Assembly (NCBI GenBank): GCA_964019165.1 | Contig: OZ025268.1 | Location: 14,358,859 to 14,422,858 of the forward strand | Source of the DNA: Mastigias papua | Taxonomy: Eukaryota > Cnidaria > Scyphozoa > Rhizostomeae > Mastigiidae | Length of the DNA stretch: 64,000 nucleotides | Reading direction: 5' to 3' | Shown here: positions 62,601 to 64,000 of the stretch, piece by piece | How positions within the stretch are numbered: position 1 is the stretch's first letter | Layout: each line of letters begins with the position of its first letter | Notes under the pieces: generated by a model | Seen by the model: the letters and a program-made list of their open reading frames with translations, nothing else | What the model was told of the DNA's origin: nothing | The model's database searches: none | Program-made: the position numbers and the translations under genes

Positions 62601-63861
62601 GCAATATGGAAAATCACATCTTTGGGTGCTAAAGACTCCAAATACCTTTAGAATTCCAGTTAGAGGTGCAATATACTATTTCATTTAAAAGAATTTGCAC
62701 ATACTTCTTCAGGATGGTAACAAAGCTAGCATCTGGTGTGTCACCCTAACAAGCTAAGAAGGGAAGCTGTGCTGTAGGCCATTCTATAGATCATGTCAAT
62801 GACCACAACCAGTCTGTCATTAAGCTTTTCAAATTTAAACAACTACAAAGTTATACAAAACTAAAACTTAATTGACATAAAATATACATAAAGTGATAGG
62901 AACTGTTTGATGTAGTAAGGAACTCACCAAACTATCATATCCTCAAAGGATGGGGAGTTAAGCCCCACCACCCAAAAAACTCTATCCTTCTTATGAAAAG
63001 GAAAGAGTCCTCCAACATGGCAAACCATTCTATGATCCTTAAAATCACATAGAGCTAGTTTCATCAAAAAATAAGAAGGATAGAGAAATAGCAGGACAAA
63101 TTCCAAGGATCCTATAGCATGCATGCATGTTTGTGATACTAAGCTCTGGTTGAATGAAGAAGGAGATAAAAGGAAAGTGAGAAAATTGTAGAAGAGATGG
63201 ACTGAAAGTTCCATGCATACATCATGCAGAAAGATTTAGAGATTTAAGTCCTGACAAATCCATTTTTTATAATATTGCTAATCATTGTGCAAATTTCAAA
63301 CTACCTAAAAGTAGTTCATTAGATATTATTGGGCACTTTCCATTCCTTTTCACGAATCTCTTAGGTGCAGACTTTGCTTGGGGTACAGGCATATACACTT
63401 TTAAATGGCCTGTGTATTACACACAATGACATAGAAAAGAAAACTAAGGCTCAAAGGGCCCAAGGTTTATCGTAGATGTGCAAAGTCCCTTTCGCAGTAA
63501 CTTGCAGTTAAATGCTGTGAAAATTAGCATACCAATCTCCAGTTTACCAATTTACACAAATCTTACCACATCCGTTTCTTCCTATTAGGCCATATCTTCT
63601 ACCGTTGTTTACTTCAAGCTTTGTATCTACCAAAAGCTCTACACCATGAAACGTAATAGAAAGCTGTAGAATGTGAAGATCTCTGGCATCTGGGTGGGAC
63701 CCTAAAACTCCAGTACACGCAGTGGTTGAGATTTTTAAGTTATCCATTGAGTTCTCGACGCCATCACAACTGGCAGCATTCTTTGAGGCCGAAGAGGTGT
63801 TTTTCGACTTTGTTTGAGTTTTCTTCTTTTCCTTTCTGCGTTTTGCTGCTTCAGATGGCAT
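42572..63861 (-). CDS. ABCF2: ABCF2, ABC-F family ribosome-associated ATPase, complete in 10 coding exons
   Basis: ABC-F proteins are soluble twin-ATPases without membrane segments that act on ribosomes; ABCF2 orthologues occur across eukaryotes. The exons join in frame to 592 residues (human about 623). Domain 1: Walker A GRNGCGKS (94-101), signature FSGGW (208-212), Walker B LLLDEP with D232/E233, H-switch H262. Domain 2: Walker A GPNGAGKS (409-416), signature LSDGQ (496-500), Walker B D520/E521, H550. Between them lies the ABC-F linker ([19 protein letters not shown]). The start [14 protein letters not shown] is the first in-frame ATG after a stop, has G at -3, and matches the short lysine-rich N-terminus of the family. 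All introns have GT/AG ends. No frame break or missing catalytic residue, so the gene is probably functional. Confidence 0.96.
42680..44870. other. ABCF2 intron 9
   Basis: 2.2 kb. No transposon protein or inverted-repeat element recognised. Confidence 0.5.
44871..45074 (-). CDS. ABCF2: ABCF2 exon 9
   Basis: 204 bp, acceptor TTTTTTCAG, donor CAG/GTACAA. It encodes [14 protein letters not shown], the Walker B block [20 protein letters not shown] and the H-switch [11 protein letters not shown] of ATPase domain 2. Confidence 0.95.
45075..46199. other. ABCF2 intron 8
   Basis: 1.1 kb containing the CGCGAA-rich repeat at 45215-45375; nothing else recognised. Confidence 0.5.
45215..45375. repeat. 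CpG-rich CCGCGAA/TTCGCGG motif cluster
   Basis: About five copies of a GCGAA core occur in both orientations within 160 bp (near 45226, 45239, 45288, 45313 and 45354), several followed by ATTC or AGT. In this CpG-poor AT-rich sequence the cluster stands out and looks like a decayed MITE. No terminal repeats or target duplication could be fixed. Confidence 0.35.
46200..46328 (-). CDS. ABCF2: ABCF2 exon 8
   Basis: 129 bp, acceptor TCATTTGAAG, donor CAG/GTGCAG. It encodes [20 protein letters not shown] and [19 protein letters not shown], the helical part of ATPase domain 2 before its signature. Confidence 0.9.
46540..46830 (-). mobile_element. PLE-2c, 3' fragment of the Penelope-like element
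   Basis: Minus-strand copy of the PLE-2a end: a coding remnant ([12 protein letters not shown], compare [12 protein letters not shown] at 15390) followed by the tail with TGAATAGGTGCCAATTG, CGTATCACGTGTAGCTGCAT and CTTTTCAGTATGCTTAC. It occupies about half of the 581-bp ABCF2 intron 7. Confidence 0.65.
46910..47083 (-). CDS. ABCF2: ABCF2 exon 7
   Basis: 174 bp, acceptor TTGTCTTAG, donor CAG/GTTAGT. It encodes the second Walker A in [20 protein letters not shown] and continues to [11 protein letters not shown]. Confidence 0.95.
47084..48721. other. Upstream part of ABCF2 intron 6
   Basis: No transposon protein recognised. A plus-strand frame at 47366-47713 is open for 116 codons but lacks recognisable domains. 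From 48500 to 48720 are scattered TAAGAAC-type short repeats, perhaps subterminal motifs of another MITE. Confidence 0.4.
48722..49041. mobile_element. MITE with AGCCTGGTTCTCATATGTC ends
   Basis: The 19-bp inverted ends AGCCTGGTTCTCATATGTC and GACATATGAGAACCAGGCT are perfect complements and are flanked by TAT on both sides. The 320-bp interior repeats GATCGTAA/CCCCGAT blocks and has no coding potential. Inside ABCF2 intron 6. Confidence 0.75.
49370..49743. mobile_element. MITE with TTACCCCGCCACT ends and TA target site
   Basis: The inverted ends TTACCCCGCCACTAAGGAAC (49370) and the complement of GTTTCTCAGTGGCGGGGTAA-type sequence (to 49743) agree over about 18 of 20 bases and are flanked by TA. 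The interior has repeated TAAGAAAC and CAGCCTG motifs. Inside ABCF2 intron 6. Confidence 0.7.
49842..49931 (-). CDS. ABCF2: ABCF2 exon 6
   Basis: 90 bp, phase 0, acceptor TCATTTCAG, donor AAG/GTTAGG. It encodes [20 protein letters not shown] and [10 protein letters not shown], the first strands of ATPase domain 2. Confidence 0.92.
50335..50640 (-). mobile_element. LINE-G fragment, RT C-terminal region
   Basis: The minus strand reads [31 protein letters not shown] and [19 protein letters not shown], the thumb-side region of a LINE ORF2, then decays. Same family as 690-905. Inside ABCF2 intron 5. Confidence 0.65.
51055..51157. mobile_element. Right-end fragment of a C-rich MITE
   Basis: TTTTTAAAAATTTCCAACTC followed by CCCC-rich blocks and GTCTATTTGGGACTTAAGAG then TA. 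This parallels the right end of the MITE at 21700-22033 (ATTTTTCCAACCCCC ... TTCTATTAGGCACCAAAGAG, TA). No left end. Confidence 0.5.
51321..51440 (-). CDS. ABCF2: ABCF2 exon 5
   Basis: 120 bp, phase 0, acceptor TACGTTACAG, donor AAG/GTAGTT. It encodes [20 protein letters not shown], then [20 protein letters not shown], the second half of the inter-domain linker typical of ABC-F proteins. Confidence 0.95.
51550..51645 (-). CDS. ABCF2: ABCF2 exon 4
   Basis: 96 bp, phase 0, acceptor GTTGTTAG, donor AAA/GTTGGT. It encodes [20 protein letters not shown] and [12 protein letters not shown], the first charged helix of the linker. Confidence 0.92.
51646..53479. other. Downstream part of ABCF2 intron 3
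   Basis: No recognisable genes or elements; short AT-rich frames only. Confidence 0.45.
53480..53900 (+). mobile_element. hAT-like transposase C-terminal remnant
   Basis: The plus strand at 53663-53749 reads [20 protein letters not shown] then NTKLSTGNK. This resembles the hAT dimerisation block in which a proline-valine-threon... segment leads into SCERSFSKLK. After a stop, a SNERGISSS segment follows like the LSIEN motif. The catalytic core was not found, no TIRs were seen, and stops are frequent. Assigned from the motif only. Confidence 0.45.
54466..54823 (-). CDS. ABCF2: ABCF2 exon 3
   Basis: 358 bp, acceptor AATTTTGTAG, donor GGG/GTAAGT. It carries most of ATPase domain 1: signature [16 protein letters not shown], Walker [21 protein letters not shown] and H-switch [19 protein letters not shown]. 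Confidence 0.96.
55003..55167 (-). repeat. PLE-1 upstream terminal repeat (inverted)
   Basis: Reverse-complement copy of 56389-56573 without the segment at about 56435-56459. It contains a hammerhead-like motif on the minus strand. Confidence 0.85.
55052..55092 (-). ncRNA. Hammerhead-ribozyme-like motif, upstream PLE-1 repeat
   Basis: The minus strand reads GCAATTGATGATGG, then GGATAG-GTA-CTATCC (a perfect 6-bp stem with a 3-nt loop), then GAAA, and closes with TTTTGC pairing with GCAA. The order TGATGA, stem, GAAA, closing stem is that of a type I hammerhead. The C before TGATGA is replaced by T and one extra base precedes the stem, so activity is doubtful. Hammerheads are known in terminal repeats of Penelope-like elements. 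Confidence 0.4.
55255..56387 (+). pseudogene. PLE-1 reverse transcriptase and GIY-YIG endonuclease remnant
   Basis: Reads [20 protein letters not shown], then [20 protein letters not shown], the palm [40 protein letters not shown] and [20 protein letters not shown] thumb sequence. After frame changes, a GIY-YIG nuclease appears at about 56160-56270 ([20 protein letters not shown], then [15 protein letters not shown]), ending at 56387. The palm has YVYD where YVDD is expected, so the polymerase is dead. In intact elements the RT and nuclease carry out target-primed insertion. Confidence 0.8.
56389..56573 (+). repeat. PLE-1 downstream terminal repeat (sense)
   Basis: Starts just after the coding stop with CCCACCCCCTTCTTTTTACT and ends near CGAACTTGATATTTT. 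Mate of 55003-55167. Confidence 0.85.
56484..56523 (+). ncRNA. Hammerhead-ribozyme-like motif, downstream PLE-1 repeat
   Basis: GCAAGTGATGACGG, stem GGATAG with TTATCC across GTA (one G-U pair), GAAA, and a closing TTTGC. Compared with the upstream copy, the stem change C to T keeps pairing as G-U and the base before TGATGA is G rather than T. The canonical C at that position is missing in both. Confidence 0.4.
56591..56656. repeat. (AT)n microsatellite
   Basis: About 66 bp of AT dinucleotide, just after the PLE-1 downstream repeat. Confidence 0.98.
56661..56780. repeat. AAACGCC-motif repeat
   Basis: Four spaced copies of an A(A)ACGCC or AGACGCC core (ATAAACGCCTCCC, TAAACGCCCC, TAGACGCCC, TAAACGCCCC) in 120 bp, ending near GTGTTTAATCAAAG. 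Possibly part of a MITE; one isolated ATAAACGCC also occurs at about 45199. Confidence 0.35.
57746..58551 (+). mobile_element. Non-autonomous DNA transposon with 42-bp TIRs and TTA target duplication
   Basis: Ends start GGGAGTGGTCATTAAGTATC on both strands and pair over about 42 bp, differing mainly in the length of a G/C run. They are flanked by TTA (57743-57745 and 58552-58554). A 3-bp TWA duplication fits PIF/Harbinger, though other superfamilies share it. Inside, 57920-58355 encodes pieces of one protein: a SAP-like helical stretch ([33 protein letters not shown]) and, in another frame, an acidic Ser/Asp-rich tail ending [11 protein letters not shown]. No transposase catalytic domain is present. 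Confidence 0.75.
58555..61113. other. Upstream part of ABCF2 intron 2, unassigned
   Basis: No recognised element. The minus strand at 58552-58794 and 58982-59278 carries two open frames (80 and 98 codons) with mixed composition and no family match that I know. From 59640 to 61113 the sequence is AT-rich and featureless. Confidence 0.35.
61114..61318 (-). CDS. ABCF2: ABCF2 exon 2
   Basis: 205 bp, acceptor TGTCTCCTCAG, donor AAG/GTATAT. It completes Walker A of domain 1 (G/K-S-T across the splice) and encodes [20 protein letters not shown], then [20 protein letters not shown]. Confidence 0.95.
61319..63566. other. ABCF2 intron 1
   Basis: 2.2 kb between exons 2 and 1. AT-rich; no transposon protein, inverted-repeat element or further exon recognised. 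Confidence 0.5.
63567..63861 (-). CDS. ABCF2: ABCF2 exon 1 (start codon)
   Basis: 295 bp, donor GTG/GTAAGA inside the Walker A glycine codon. It starts [20 protein letters not shown], then a Ser-rich spacer, and the conserved [20 protein letters not shown] and [13 protein letters not shown] blocks up to YGLIGRNGC. An in-frame stop lies upstream with no ATG between. Confidence 0.95.
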
Positions 63862-64000
63862 TTCTACAGTATTCGAAAGGCTACTGTTAAGTACTAAACC
63901 TGAAGTACAAAGTTGTCTTCGTTCAGACGGACATCCATCCAACTTTCACTCCACCAACTTGTAAAAGAATTTTCCTTCAGTCAAACCTCGATTTAAAATG
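63862..64000 (-). promoter_or_regulatory. 5' leader and probable promoter-proximal region of ABCF2
   Basis: Sequence upstream of the ABCF2 ATG. No TATA box or other core element could be assigned. The transcription start may lie here or beyond the window edge. Confidence 0.3.

Noticed and set aside
63862..63942. N-terminal extension of ABCF2 upstream of MPSEAAK
   Set aside because: The only upstream initiator in frame would be TTG; there is no ATG between the upstream stop and 63861, and the family begins with a short MPS-type lysine-rich N-terminus.

Overview
The window is eukaryotic nuclear DNA from an invertebrate metazoan. It is AT-rich, its genes are split by GT/AG introns, and much of it is decayed transposon sequence (Penelope-like, Copia, Gypsy, LINE, SINE and TIR elements). 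The ABCF2 and ZYG11-like genes place it in Metazoa. The mix of GIY-YIG Penelope-like elements, two Copia lineages and several LINE families fits a cnidarian or sponge best, but that narrower assignment is inference. There are no operons, CRISPR arrays, rRNA genes or functional tRNA genes. Two host genes were reconstructed by splicing exons by eye, both on the minus strand. ABCF2, a ribosome-associated ABC-F ATPase, has ten coding exons from 63861 down to 42572 that join in frame to a complete 592-residue protein with two intact ATPase domains. A ZYG11-like gene, the substrate receptor of a CUL2 ubiquitin ligase, has seven supported exons from 34984 down to 16174 (516 residues: BC box, leucine-rich region, armadillo repeats). 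Its C-terminal exons are unresolved; one weak candidate lies at 15754-15853. Layout: 1-3.7 kb holds a palindromic repeat and a decayed Gypsy element with LTR-like ends. 4.0-8.9 kb holds a Penelope-like terminal repeat split by a whole but dead Copia element with recognisable LTRs, a half-tRNA(iMet)-type primer site and a target duplication. 8.9-12.1 kb is featureless. 12.1-15.6 kb holds an orphan candidate exon, a broken Myb-like reading frame, a (TA)n tract and a Penelope-like fragment with a GIY-YIG domain. 15.7-35 kb is the ZYG11-like gene; its 10 kb third intron is a transposon nest (TIR element, LINE, minus-strand Copia interrupted by a plus-strand Gypsy, another LINE). 35.4-42.3 kb is intergenic and full of minus-strand LINEs, one inserted inside another, plus a (CA)n tract. 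42.5-63.9 kb is ABCF2, whose introns carry Penelope-like, hAT, LINE and TIR elements. The two genes share orientation but no evident functional link. Almost all transposon proteins are broken by stops, frameshifts or lost catalytic residues, so the structures worth a second look are nested-insertion junctions and RNA-like motifs: a 154-bp palindrome inside a LINE reverse transcriptase, hammerhead-like motifs in a Penelope-like element, and covarying 3' hairpins shared by three LINE copies. I found no convincing undescribed system.
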